A stretch of DNA of 64,000 bases, taken from contig CM038464.1 in assembly GCA_021464415.1 (NCBI GenBank), forward strand, positions 1,984,001 to 2,048,000, given 5' to 3'. Of this stretch, positions 12,240 through 24,645 are shown piece after piece; the stretch's first letter is position 1; each line of letters begins with the position of its first letter. Source of the DNA: Lonicera japonica (taxonomy: Eukaryota > Streptophyta > Magnoliopsida > Dipsacales > Caprifoliaceae). Position numbers and translations under genes: made by a program. The notes beneath the pieces were generated by a model. It was given only the letters and a program-made list of their open reading frames with translations, did no database searches and was not told where the DNA came from.

Positions 12240-13390
12240 AGAGCAATCGGTCTTCATCTAATACAGACTTCTTTCATGCAGACGGGTCGATTTTTGATTG
12301 TGTTGGACCGGTTATCCTACCTCACAAATCTGTTTTCAGCGAAATTGCTTGTAATTCAGTCATTACGGATCGATCTATAATAAAAATCGATCGGTCTTTT
12401 TAGTGACCAAATTGGTCATCCTCTTTAACGGATCGGTTTTACTTTCTAATTGATTGGTCTTCGACGTAAGCATGTGATCTCTAGATATATCAGCCAAAAT
12501 GTAGCAGATGGAAAGAGGAGATGCCTCCGAACGGAGGCAAAAAGCTCGAGAGAGAGCACAAGCTGGCCGAAGAAAACTAAAACCAATAAAATAAATCAGA
12601 GCCCGGAGAGAGGCTCGAGAGAAGAGCAAATGCTCATAAAAATACATAGGACTAGATCTAAAGATAAAGATAAATTATATCCAAAATTCTTAGACCAGTT
12701 TGTAATAAATTCTGAATAGCAATCGAAATAAAATAGTTTTGTCTTCGAAAATATAGTATTCTGTTAAATTTCTCGGTTTCAAATTCATTAATTATCTTCC
12801 ATGTATATAATATGTTTATTGTGTATACAAACTATTTTGAAAGTTGTATATAACAAATAAACTGCGTATGTATCAAATAATCCAAAATTGGACCAAGAAT
12901 GCTCGTATGACACGTAGATTAATTTTGGACTGGGATTGAACTGTAAATACATTATCATACCTTAAATATGCTTGTAACCAACCCGTGCATGCTTCTTTGC
13001 TCTAAAACAAGAAAACCCGTGCACTAGTATAGGATGATCGATCGATCTATAGGGAAAACCGATCGGTCTTTAGGGATGATCGATCAGTCATAGGTGGGCA
13101 TGATTGGTCTTTAATGGGTTTTGCCTGTTTTTACCTCGTAATCCATGCCATCACTCCTGCATGATAATAAAAATGATATATATTTGCATATTTGGGCCAA
13201 AAACAGTATAAATGAGATTAAAAAAATGATAAACGAGCATGTACATTTAGAAGCCGAAAGGGCGACGTGGATGCCTAACACCTTCCCGCGTCGTAACATA
13301 GTCCCCAAAATCAATCTGGTTGCGCAGACAACATTGTATCCCAAAAAGGGGTATAAAACACACTTTTATTCGTTTTTTTGGAAAATATAC
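12240..13390 (+). mobile_element. Tat-type Ty3 LTR (plus strand), 5' limit uncertain
   Basis: TGGCGACTAG at 13391-13400 matches the tRNA-type primer site (TGGCGACTC...) typical of the Tat/Ogre group of Ty3 elements. The sequence before it has the LTR tail landmarks CCTAACACCTTCCC, CGTAACATAGTCCCC and GCAGACA, all matched in the minus-strand LTR at 52391-53945. The upstream part carries repeated GATCGATC/CGATCGGTCTTT motifs (12368-12399 and 13036-13112). The leader after the primer site contains GGAATTCTCACA (13450-13461), also mirrored in the other copy. The left end was not found. Confidence 0.6.
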
Positions 13391-13654
13391 TGGCGACTAG
13401 AAAACCTTCTCAAAATGAGCCATGCGCCGAACAGCGTCCGGGGGGGACGTCGGAATTCTCACACACCCCTGTAATTTTTTTAACTAAATGAACTGTAAAT
13501 ATTATATTTGACAAAATTATCCGAATTATAGTGTGGAAAAGCGTCCTTAGTGGTGTATCAGACGTAAGTCCCTTTAAAGATAGCGCCAAAAAGGGTGAAA
13601 AAAATTTGGAAACTTATGTGTGGGTTTAACTTGATTACGGTATGGAACGATTCT

Positions 13655-14041
13655 AATATTCATGTTGGTCGAAAATTAACCCTAGAGGGGGAATAGGGTT
13701 TTTAAAGTTAAATGCAAAATTTAAATTGTTTCGAAAAATGTTTAAGCAATAAAGCTTTTACTAAATATATATTAAGGAAATAACAAAACAATCACAAGTT
13801 CAAGTAACAAGTATAAAAACTAATAAATAAAGAGCTTAAGTTTAGGAAAATAGAACCAAATGAGTCAACAACGTTTTGTTCACGCGATTCGGTTGTTTTA
13901 ACCATACGTCTACACCCGATTAGTTTCTCCGAGAAGTTCCTCTGACCGATTTTCGCATGGGTGAAAATCAATCCTCAATACAATTGTAATATTTTTCACT
14001 ACACTTAACAAGTATTATTCTTGTAACAATACTCAAGCAAG
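13655..14041 (-). mobile_element. Copia LTR remnant, reverse orientation, related to the 24.6-32.6 kb element
   Basis: Read on the minus strand this segment matches the end of the Copia LTRs at 26.1 and 32.6 kb: the GTGAACAAAACGT block, GAACTTCTCGGAGAAAC-like sequence, and AACCCTATTCCCCCTCTAGG. It stops abruptly at 14041, where a different LTR end begins. Confidence 0.65.
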
Positions 14042-14440
14042 TGTCATGCCCCTAATTATGAGTGCTTAAATAATAGGCGTAACGTACCAATAACACTATA
14101 TTTATTATAATTATATATTTTTTTAGTGTAAAATATAATAAGGAAATTACATAATGTTCGAGGTTCAATATTTAAAAAATAAAATATTACATCTCATAAT
14201 AAAATACTAAGTCTTTTTCAATAATAGTTGAATTATATATATAATAACTTATATTCTTATTTAGTGCTACTGCCCATCCCCTTTATTTGTTACGTTCTCT
14301 TCTCGACGTTCCTTATTGGAGTCCCTAGGGGCTACCTGTAATATAAAAATAAAAATTAAGGTAATATTCACAAGCCCGTGAATACTAAATGTCTAAATTT
14401 AAAAGTTAAATAGTATCGCCAAAATTTTCGTATATTTAAT
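14042..14440 (-). mobile_element. Chromovirus (Tekay/Del-like) LTR end fragment, reverse orientation
   Basis: The plus strand starts TGTCATGCCCCTAATTA, which read from the other strand is an LTR tail ending GGGGCATGACA. Further in, ATTCACGGGCTTGTGAAT followed by an AG/GTAGCCCC block (minus strand) parallels the conserved ACTGGGCACTATGTGCTCAC block of the LTR at 20.6-24.6 kb. The right limit is not visible. Confidence 0.4.
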
Positions 14441-15152
14441 TTATATATATGTAGCCAATGATGTAAGATATTTAGATTATTTGAAATACAATGAATAAAT
14501 ATAAAATAAGAATTTAGTTTATATACAACCATTTCTTAAATCAATACAATTTTATCCCGTTACAGGCCACATATTTTTCACTTTCCAATCAAAGATTGGC
14601 TAATAAGGAATTAGTTCTGAGCAACGCCTGTGTTCGGCTCGCCATCCTATTATCCTTGGAATAGTAGGTCACTGCGAAAAAATGATGTCACATTTATCTT
14701 TTTACTTCCTTCCATCCATTTTATTTATATATACATATTTATATAAATTAAATACATATATAAGTATACATATATTTAAAAATCAAGTGTACAGTAACTA
14801 ATGATATAAATGAACAAGCTTACTCGTATGTGTATATATATCATTGCAATGCATAAAGTCTCATAATATTTTTTTATTTTCATGAATTTATGGTGTCTTT
14901 TATTTATACTTCCACTTAATCATTTATTGAGTACCTCACTTTTCGGATATAGAATTGTAATTTTAAATGTTTAAGTATAAAATTTAAGTTTCCAAATGCA
15001 AGTAAAAGTAAAAGCCTTTGATATAAATATAATACTAAGTACATATAGTATATTTAAGTTTATAAATATAGAACCATAGTGGTCAATCTATATGCATAGA
15101 AATTCAACACACACCAAAAATAAACTAGTGGTTAACATACTTAAATCAATGC

Positions 15153-15186
<34 letters not shown>

Positions 15187-15584
15187 CATATAGGTGTGGT
15201 TTAAATGGTTACTTTATCTTTCTACCCGTAGATGGTTACTATAATATTAACCATTTGATGAAAAATCAAAGGCTGAAATTAAGTGAGTAGTTGGCTAACA
15301 TAATTAATGCACATTGGAGAAATACAAAGTATTAAATTTAAGGTTAAGTGGGTAATTTGTTATTACCTAACGAAATGTCATTTTTTTCTATTTAATTTTA
15401 AGGAATCATAATTTAGATATTCATTTCACGATTTTATATTCCAATACAAGATATCCATATTCTTTACCCTTATAAAATGGGTGATTTTGTTTATATCCAT
15501 GATATCTTGCAATTAATCTAAATTGTTACTTTAATTAGCACTGCCTGCTAAATTAATCCGTGAGTGTGGATAAGCAAACAAAAA
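14441..15584. other. AT-rich intergenic DNA with a CA/TA microsatellite
   Basis: No gene seen. A compound (CA)n(TA)n microsatellite occupies about 15152-15190. Confidence 0.5.
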
Positions 15585-17062
15585 AATAAAGGGCCATTTA
15601 TTATAAAGGACAAATGTTACACTCTCTTTCTAATAAAGGACGTTCGTTTTAACATATTAGTTTGAAGGACAACTTTTTAGTTAAGGTAAAAACAAAAATT
15701 ATTTAATTATTTTAATTAATTACGTTGAATTCCAAAACTACCCTTTTTATAGATAAATACCCAAAACTAAATATAAAATTAATTACACAATTAATTCAAT
15801 GATAATAAATTCAAAAGTAGATAATAAAAAATTCAAAACAAAGATGATAAACATAAGAGTAATTTAAAAATGTCAAATGAAAAATAAATTCAAAAAAATT
15901 CAAACTTATAACTTCAAATTTCAAAAAAGTGGAGTTTTTAATCTGAAGCGATAAAGTCAACTAAATAAATAAACAAATAAAAAACTTACCAACTTGGATG
16001 CTTACGTTCGGACCAATGATAAAATAATACTCAGTACTTCAATATATATGAGTCCTTAAAAAATGTTGTAGTTGTTAATTAATATGCCTGTAAAAATTAA
16101 CAAGGGTAGAAAAATGTATACAAAATAATATGTTAGAAAAATCCCTACAAAATAAATTTTTGTATTTGTTAGTTAATATGCCTACAAAATTAACCAGGAT
16201 AGAAAAATGCCTACGAATTAATATGTCTACAAAATAATATGTTAAAAATTGTCTACGATAAAAAATATGTATTTTTTATGGCAAACATATTAAGTTGCGT
16301 TCTTATAATTAAATTTATAACAAACATATTAAACTATATCTTTTTAATTTTCTGGCAGATATATTAAGGGGAAAAAAAAGGAAACATTAATTAGAATGGC
16401 TCTCAACTTCTATTATTCTAAATAGCAGTAACTTCATAATCAGTGATGAAACAATGCACTAATTTGCTATATTAATTTATTACATAGAATGATGATATTC
16501 TCTGCTTGAAAATTTTATAAGGAAAAAAAATTGATAAAAGTATTTAGAAATGTGAACCAAAAGAAAAATAGGCATATGTCAAAACCTCTTTTTGATGGGT
16601 CAATGCTTCCCTTCAGAAGGGGCTATATCAGGGGCAATATGAGAACGGGTTTGGTTGTGCCAATGCTTCCCTTCAACACCTTTCTTTAATGTGTTACCAA
16701 TCCCATCTTTCATCCCTCTCAACTCTCCTTTTGAAAGACATCTCCACTGATCACGTAATTAAAATCTTTCTTTCAATTGTTTGCCTGCAGGCAGCAAATG
16801 ATATAATACATCATAACGAAACACAACCTCCTAAAATAATGAGTTTTAACCTACTTAAATTATTTGCCATGATAACAACTCTTCCAAAAAATAGAAGGAC
16901 AAAATAGGTTAAAAAAATAGTCTAAAAAAATAAAATAAACAAATGTCATACAAACAAAAACATTGTCCTTTAAACATAAGATTGTCCTGTAAACTATTAT
17001 AAAAAAAATTGTGTCCTTTACACCAAGGGCAACACCATCTTTGTCCTTTGTAATTATTTTCT
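15585..17062. mobile_element. MULE-like element with AAAGGACA-rich inverted ends
   Basis: The left arm (about 15585-15690) has repeated AAAGGACA units and runs into AATTCCAAAACTACCC. The right arm (about 16940-17062) holds the same AAAGGACA units on the opposite strand. The arms are degenerate but long, as in Mutator-like or foldback elements. The interior has CAATGCTTCCCTTCA twice (16604 and 16662), possibly captured host sequence. A further partial left arm is at 17135-17330. Confidence 0.45.
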
Positions 17063-17134
17063 AAAAAATATTATTGATTTAATATTAAAAAATAAACTAA
17101 ATTAATAGGTGCATCTACTTAAATTAAATAAATA

Positions 17135-17330
17135 AAAATATGGGACTTTTTTTAAAAGGACAAATCTCTTACTCTCATTCTAACAAAGGACATTATATTT
17201 TTAGGATTAGTTTCAATAACATTTTTTTAATCGATGACAAAATAAATTCTAATTTATTAAAAATAAAAGATAGTCATTTCCAAAACTTCCCCTTATTAAA
17301 GATAATAACACTGCAAAAATTAAAATAATA
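17135..17330 (+). repeat. Extra partial arm of the AAAGGACA element family
   Basis: AAAAGGACAAATCTCTTACTC and CAAAGGACATTATA, then CATTTCCAAAACTTCCCC, repeat the order of the left arm at 15600-15740 in direct orientation. No partner arm is evident. Confidence 0.45.
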
Positions 17331-18046
17331 AAAAAATATAAAAAATTAAAACTCAAATTCAAACTAAACATCTCAAACAAAAATTCCAAATTTGAACAAC
17401 ATATAATCGAAATATTATCACAACAGTCAACCAAGAGCATAAGTATTAACTATTTTTTTTTTTATTAATTTCGAAAACTTTAAATTTTAAATAAATTATC
17501 AAATAGTAAGATGCTACAGTTTTAAAATGGAAAAAAAAAATTATGTACAGCAAAAAAGAAAAATAAAAATACTTGAGAATGGTGATCCTTTCAAAAAAAA
17601 TAAAAATTTGATGAATTGTTTGTAGGCTCATTTGTTTCACATAATTTCATAAAAAATATTTTTTTTGAAGCACAAGATAAATCTCAAAGGTTTATGGTAT
17701 GTTGTTTGCATAATTATCATCTCACAAACCATTCCAACAAAAGAAAATACTATATAAATTAGAGTACCAAATGTCATGCTAGCTAATTAATTACATAATT
17801 ACGGATACTTTATATGACTATATATTGAAAATTTGATAAATATAAAATATGTATAATGTGCTTGTCAACATAAAAGAATATGTATACTTTATTCTTAAAT
17901 CTTTATTATTATTATTATTATTGTTGTTGTTGTTGTTGTTGTTATTGTTATTTAATATTATGTATAGGTGAAAGAAACGGGTGAAAGTATTAATAATATG
18001 GTTAATTGAATTTATTTTTTAATAAAACCCTTTAAAAATTCTTTAA
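17331..18046. other. AT-rich intergenic DNA with ATT/GTT microsatellite
   Basis: No gene seen. A TTA-then-TTG trinucleotide run lies at about 17905-17952. Confidence 0.5.
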
Positions 18047-18748
18047 CGGTGCGTTTGGAATGTGGATTTGAGAGAAGATTTAAACATAATTTTGGATTTG
18101 GAATCTCAAATCTAAATATTTCGTTTGACGTAAAATTAGGATTTGAGATTTATAAATATATTCAAATAATGAGATTTGATACTTATCTTGAAGTCATAAC
18201 TTTCAAATCTTAGAGGTATGGCTGTTTCTTTTAGATCCCAAACTCGTGAATTTTTAAAAAAATTTAAAATTTAAAAATTATTATTTATTATTACTATAAC
18301 TATACTTGTAATATTAATTATAAAAATAATACTAGAGATGACAAAGGTTTGTGTGTTGTCCAAACCCGAATCCAACATGTTTATAAACATATAGCAACCC
18401 GGTGTAGGTTTATTTTTTTTTAAATCTAAATCTTTCGCAAATAGTGTATGCATAAACACACTCCCGACTCGTGGTAATTACGCTATATTATAAGGAATAA
18501 AATACGATAATATTGGCGGGTTGAGTTAAACAGGTTAATTTTGTGCTAACTTAACTTCCGCCACAATGTTAAAAATAAAAGTAGCCTATTAATCAACTAA
18601 ATATAAATTTTAGTGGAATAATATTTAGATTTATAAATCAAGTTTCTTGTATTTGTTAAGCATATACAAAATTTTAAACTCTTGTATTTTCAAATATGTA
18701 ATTTTTGAATTTTAAAGTTAAATTTAATTCTATAATCCAAATGCACCC
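18047..18748. mobile_element. Tourist-like MITE with TAA target duplication
   Basis: The left end CGGTGCGTTTGGA and the inverted right end GGGTGCATTTGGA form the TIR. TAA flanks both sides (18044-18046, 18749-18751). Subterminal ATTTGAGATTT-type blocks recur. About 702 bp, no coding capacity. Confidence 0.65.
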
Positions 18749-19851
18749 TAAAAGAAAATAGAAAATAAATTAAAATGAAAGTGGATTTCAATTATGAATC
18801 TAAATTAATACAAATATAAATTAATTTTAATTGGTGGATATACTTCTCAATTTTGAAAAGGGTGATATTATTAAAATTTGTTCAAACTTTTCATAAATTA
18901 ATGGTGGATTAACGGCAAGATATCGTGGATAGAAACAAAATCACCCTTATAAAATATGATCATCTAAAAATTTGTTTACTAAACACGACACATTGATTAT
19001 TGAATCAAATAATTAATTATTTAATACTACGCAAGATATATTTTGAGTATTATTTAGGAAGTCGTACGCATATTTCCTTATTTGATCAAATTATTAAAAG
19101 TTAAGTTTGTTTGTAACACCTTAAATTAAGAAAATATTTTTTTTAATATTATTTTATGTTGTTGTGTTGAAATTATTATTTAGTTGAACAATGATTAGTC
19201 AAACTAGTAGCATAGGCTGTATGAGATGTTTCAAATTAATTTTTGGATTTTTATTGTGATACAATTTGTCACAAATGATAATAAAATGACTAAATTGAAA
19301 GTGCTATTGAAATAGATGAGTTGTATGTAATTTGTAAACCTAATACATAGAGATGAAAATTCAAAATCAAATATATTTTGAAAGTGTTATTTCATATAAC
19401 TTATTAATTAACTATAAAAACAAAATGGCAAAAATGCCCATAAACACTTATTCTAATTCAAAATTGAGTTGTCCTAAGTTTATTTGGCAAATAAAATCTG
19501 TAAAGAATCTTAAAGTTTAATTAAAAAAGTAAAAATAGATCAGGTCACCTTAACCTACTATAATAAGTTAAAGGATTTACCACCTCATCAATTTGCATTA
19601 ATTATTGTCAGTACCCATTGATGGGTAAAGAAAACTCGTACATATATATATATATATATATTATATTTATATTTATATACATCTTATCAAATTTTTTCTT
19701 TCCAGTCACATGGGTATAGAAGCCAAACTCAATATCTACTAAAATTCTTATATACATATAAGTGCTCTACTCGACCTAAAACTTCCCTGCACACACATAT
19801 ATATAAGAATCCACCACTTTGTCTTACATATATACATATATTCATCTATTA

Positions 19852-19922
<71 letters not shown>

Positions 19923-20620
19923 AGTGAATTAAACCAAACTCTTATAAATCTTAGGTCCCGTGCACACATGTATATATATATATCAAAAGTTCAATATATA
20001 GATATTTCACCGGTTCAGCTAGCCGTATCTTATAATTATCAATTGATTATTTATTTTTCGGGTTAGCTGGACCAAAGTATTTATCCATTTACTAATATAT
20101 ATACACATCATAAGTGTGATATAACTTTTAAAATAGACATAAGATACTCACATTTCTCTTCATTCATTGGACAGTCGAAATTTTCTAAAGTTTGAGGGTT
20201 ATTTTATCGCTATCTCTTTCTTTTAGTACTTTCCTCTTTCTCTTTCTTTCCTATTTTACACACACACACACATATATATATATATAAATGGCTAAATGAG
20301 AGAGAGGGAATGGTATGAAAAAGATAAATAATGAGAATGGGTCAAAGGAATGAGGTCCCCCTTCATTCATTCACCTACCAGCAATCCGCTTCTCATTAAT
20401 TACCCTCTCCCCTTATTGGTCTAGTTGGGACACCCCCCTCTCTCATTTATATTCTCTCATGTTTTCTTTTTTAATCTAAATATTTCCTCCTCCTCCTTCT
20501 ACTACCACTACCACCACCACTACTTCCACTGTCAAAATTTAAGTAGTAGATTGTGGTTGTGACAGTATATGTGTATATAAAGAAATTAGGGGTGGGGTGA
20601 TATATTAGTGAGGGAAAGGG
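18749..20620. other. Intergenic DNA with a long ATT microsatellite
   Basis: No gene recognised. A nearly pure (ATT)n run of about 22 units spans 19853-19919, and TA runs lie near 19642 and 20273. Related blocks with CTGCACACACATATATATA and GTGCACACATGTATATATA flank the ATT run at about 19787 and 19960, suggesting a small local duplication. Confidence 0.55.
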
Positions 20621-23600
20621 TGAAATATCCCATAATTTAATTTGTAAAAAATAGTCATGTATAAGCCTTAATTAAATGAAAGTTTAGTGTGGGCTAAAAT
20701 GTAAAATTACAAAAGTTTGAGGTTAAAATAATAAGATTTTGAAAGTATGGGATATATTGTTGTAATTTATCTAAAATCATGGAAAGTTATAGACAAATCC
20801 ACCAAGTTATTTTCCTGCCTTCCTTTCTTTATTTTTGGCCTAGTGAGAGGAAGAGAAACATACTCCATTTTATTCAAATTTTTAAGCCTTTTCTCTCTCT
20901 AGATTTTGGCTTACTAAACTCCGCTGAATTGCATCGGGCCTTTAGAAGAAATTGTTTTACACGTTGAGAACCATCTGGGTTTGTAAGAATTTTGGAGTTT
21001 TGTCACTAAATTTCGGGTCATCATCATCTTTATTCAATATTTTAAGACTTTGAGGTAACCATTAGAGTTGTTTTCAATTTTAGTGAATTTTTGTAAATTT
21101 ATAATTAGCTTTAATAATTGATTTGAGTTTGGTAATTTTTGTGATAGGGTTTAGATTAACACTTATAGAAGTGTAGATGTATACTATATGGTTACAGGAA
21201 GTATGGATTTAACGTATGAAATTTGAACATACCAAGTATTTATTAAAATGCTTAAACAAACAATTTGATGTTTAGTAACTGTTTTAACAAGTGGCTGATG
21301 GGTAAAGTTATGTATCAAATATGTGTTTTAAAATATTATTCAATACATAACATATGGCTTTGGAATCACCTAAAATGGATAAAAGATGAATTTTACAAGA
21401 TTGGTGGACAATATTAATTTATATGTCGGAATTTTAAAAATTTTGCATTATATCACATATTGTTCTCCATGTATTGAATTAATTAATTATGGTTAGTAAA
21501 TTAGGCTAGCATGTTAATATTTGAGAATTTAAGATGTTGATTGAGATATTATTTTGGGGAAAAACTTAATACTTATTGAGAGAGATATTATAATTGCTTT
21601 ATTTGTGGAAATAAGTAATAATTGAGTTATTTGTTGTGAAATTGAAATGTCTGGAAGCAAATAAATTATGGAGATGTCTTAAGGAGACTTGTGGATGGTT
21701 CAATAACTTTTAGCTCGGATGAGAGGTAGGGGTTCCAAACCTTGTTTTCATAAAGTTTTGTCAATTGGTTATATGAATTACAAATATATTGTTTATGAAA
21801 TTTATATGATATGTGTTAATTGGAAAGAAATAACATCTTAAGTATTATGCACGTCATGATCACATGCGTGTGCATAATAGTAAGTTACATGAATTGAATT
21901 AAAGTGAAAATGTCATTTAGAAAGTAATATGGGTGAATAGAATAATAATAGTTAGTTTTGTATATCACTACATGGACTTATATGGAGAAGTTCCTCAAAT
22001 TAAGCTAGGATTTTTTATAAATAATCAAATAGTGTTATAAAGAAAAATAAGTATTAACGGGTAATTAAGGAACTTGCTCGGAAATCCAAGTGACTTGACT
22101 TGGCGTCATGATAAGATAATCAGCTAATGAAATTATTGAATATTTTTTATGTTGATTATGTCGAGAACATCCAATAAGTGTCATTGAGTCGGATTCCTAA
22201 TAATAAAGCTAAATTTGATATTTACATTCTTGTGCCCAAGTAGTGTCATGGAAATTGCATGTGTGAAAAATGTGATGTGCTAAGAAATTGGTACATTGTA
22301 GTCCATTAATATACACTTTGAAAAGTATATATTATTACATTTGTTGTGTTTTTTGAACTTTTCGTGTGTTTGGATTTAAATCAAGAAGTTTTCGATTAAA
22401 GAAAAAAATTCGCTGCGCTCAAGGCCTGTGTTCAAGAAATTTTTGGCATTAATCCGTATAGAATTTGAAAAAATCTCCAGAGACAAAAGTTCTATATCTT
22501 TGAGTTAGTTACGCGTGGGCGAAAACCTTGCATCAATCTGAATTCGGAACGCGAAATTATGGCCAAAATACAATCAATACGACAAATAAATAAATTCCAG
22601 CGAGAATGGGCCAAGCCCACTTATTTAATCGAGCCATGCCTAGCCCCACTTTGCATAACCCAATGCATTAAGTCAATTGCCAAAGCCTATTAAAGTTCCA
22701 TTGCCCTAAGATACAATCTTCAATTATAAATTCAATATAGTAGCTAGCCATGGGAGGGGAGAGCCACAATCTTTTTCTTATTTTTTTTCCTTCTTTCTCT
22801 TATTGTGTGCACAACTTTCGATAACAACAACCACAATTTTCTTCTTCTTTTTCTTGATTTTCCTGTGCAATTTACAGAGCCATAGCAATTCGTAGAGGAA
22901 AGCTTTAGAATTTTAATTTTTTTTCTTTCTTTATTTTTCTTTTGTGCACAGTACTCAAAATTTTAAGAGTGATTATTTTTATTTTTTATTTTCCTTTCTT
23001 CTGCTAAAGGTATTGTTGGAGTGCAATTAATTCAGAATTAGTTTTTTTCTTCAATTTATTTGCGCGTGTCAAGTAAGTATTTAATTTATTTAATTATGCA
23101 TTATATAATTATATATTATGTTTTAATTACAAGCATGCTAGGTTAGGTTATTTGTGCTAGGGTTGAGGATGAGTATGTTTGATTGATTCCCTTGCACGTA
23201 TTCATGTCAATTGACTCTACCAATTTAATGCTATGACATTTTAAAATAATTTTTCCTATTGAATGCGTATTTTAATTGATAAAAATAAAATTGTATTCTC
23301 ACTATTTTTTATCGGATTCACCTTATGATTTGTTAAAAGCGGATATAGGGTATGTTTTGACAGATATAGCGAGTGTTTTGATTTTATACATTTGTTTGGC
23401 TGTGGAAGAATTAACACTTGGATTTTATAATTTAATTGGGCTTAATTGAATTTATTTTTCGCATCTAATAAAGTCGAGAGACCAAATTAGTGCGAGACAG
23501 AGAATAGAGTTTGTTGGGCATGAATACTAGGAACATGATATCAAATATATGACTTTGTCACCCTAGTATTTTATTAATTGATTATTTTATTAGTATTTTT

Positions 23601-24645
23601 ATCGGTTTATTATTTTATTCGTATTCTTAGTTAATAAATCATCGCAACCAATTTTTAAGCTAGATTAGCAATTAATTAGAATTAGTGAGAGAGATACGTA
23701 TATTCCATCCATTAAGTCCCTAGAGGTTTGACCTTACTCTTGCCTAAGCTATATTAAGTACCGATTCGTGCACTTGCGAGTAATTAAAACATTCACAACA
23801 AAATGCATTGAAATTAAAAGATAATGGTGCGTGGCACTGTAATCTTGGGGTTTATGTATGCATTCATGGTATAAGCATTGTGTAGGTTATCCAAGAACTG
23901 ATTGAGTTATGAAAATGAGGTGATATGTGAGATATGATTTGGACATTGATGGTTTGTTGTGTTAGAAATAAGTAAGACTCGGTGTCATTGGGTTGAAAAT
24001 TCCTAAACCCCCCGGGGGCAGTATGAGGTAGGCTATCTAGAACTAGCGGTTAGGAGCCCAAAAATCTAGACCTCAGCAAATCACCAACGCCGTACATGAT
24101 GATAACTGTGGTCTAATGTGTTGAGATTAGTTTGCTTGTACCGACATGATAGTAGCGATTCAGTACAGTGACACAAATGTGAGATTACGGATTAATACAT
24201 TCTCACAGGTTTGTGTATCAAGCATTTACATATCATGTTGAATAATTGGTACGGTACATGATAAATAATGCATACTAATGGCTATTTAATTTTCGCATGT
24301 TAAAACTAGAAAATTTTAATTATTACTTATGTTTTATAAAAGTAAAATGTCATTTTCCTACTTTTACTGGGCACTATGTGCTCACCCCATTTTAAATAAA
24401 AATTTGAGGTTTAAGTACTTCAGGTTTATAATGCAGTTAGAACGTGTGAGGCATTATTATAGGTTGGCACTTGAAAATGTGGATGTTGTTTAAAATGTTA
24501 TGGTTGGTTATTCCTAATTTAAACGGTACAAGCTTGGGTTGATGCATAATTTATGGATTGGGAGATTTTTATTTGGTTCATATTATAAGTTATATGTGTA
24601 TTAAAGGTTTTATGGTTTTATGGTTGTAATTCTTGGAATATAGAT
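20621..24645 (+). mobile_element. Long chromovirus-type (Tekay/Del-like) LTR, right end not found
   Basis: The left end TGAAATATCCCATAATTTA aligns with TGTAATACTCCAAAGTTTA at 61873, and similarity continues through GATTTTGG, TTTCGGGTCATCATCATC, GTATGGATTTA and GATATGATTTGGA to about 23965, where the second copy leaves the window. The later part has TTACTGGGCACTATGTGCTC (24366-24385), a block characteristic of Tekay/Del-like LTRs. A solo-LTR-like insertion at 22342-23800 interrupts it, and a Copia element begins at 24646. Assignment to a lineage is inference; no gag-pol of this family is present. Confidence 0.55.
22342..23800 (+). mobile_element. Solo-LTR-like insertion nested in the chromovirus-type LTR
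   Basis: This 1459-bp segment is absent from the second copy of the host LTR, which passes from GCATGTGTGG to AAAATTAGAAGATAATGG near 63820-63855. It starts TGTTGTG and ends CACAACA. Its tail (GGTTTGACCTTACTC, GTGCACTTGCG) resembles plant retrotransposon LTR tails. The flanks ACATT and AAATG do not match, and about 80 extra bases lie on its left, so the exact borders are provisional. Confidence 0.5.

Noticed and set aside
19748..19969. Open frame with a poly-Asn run
   Set aside because: Produced by the ATT microsatellite; no support beyond that.
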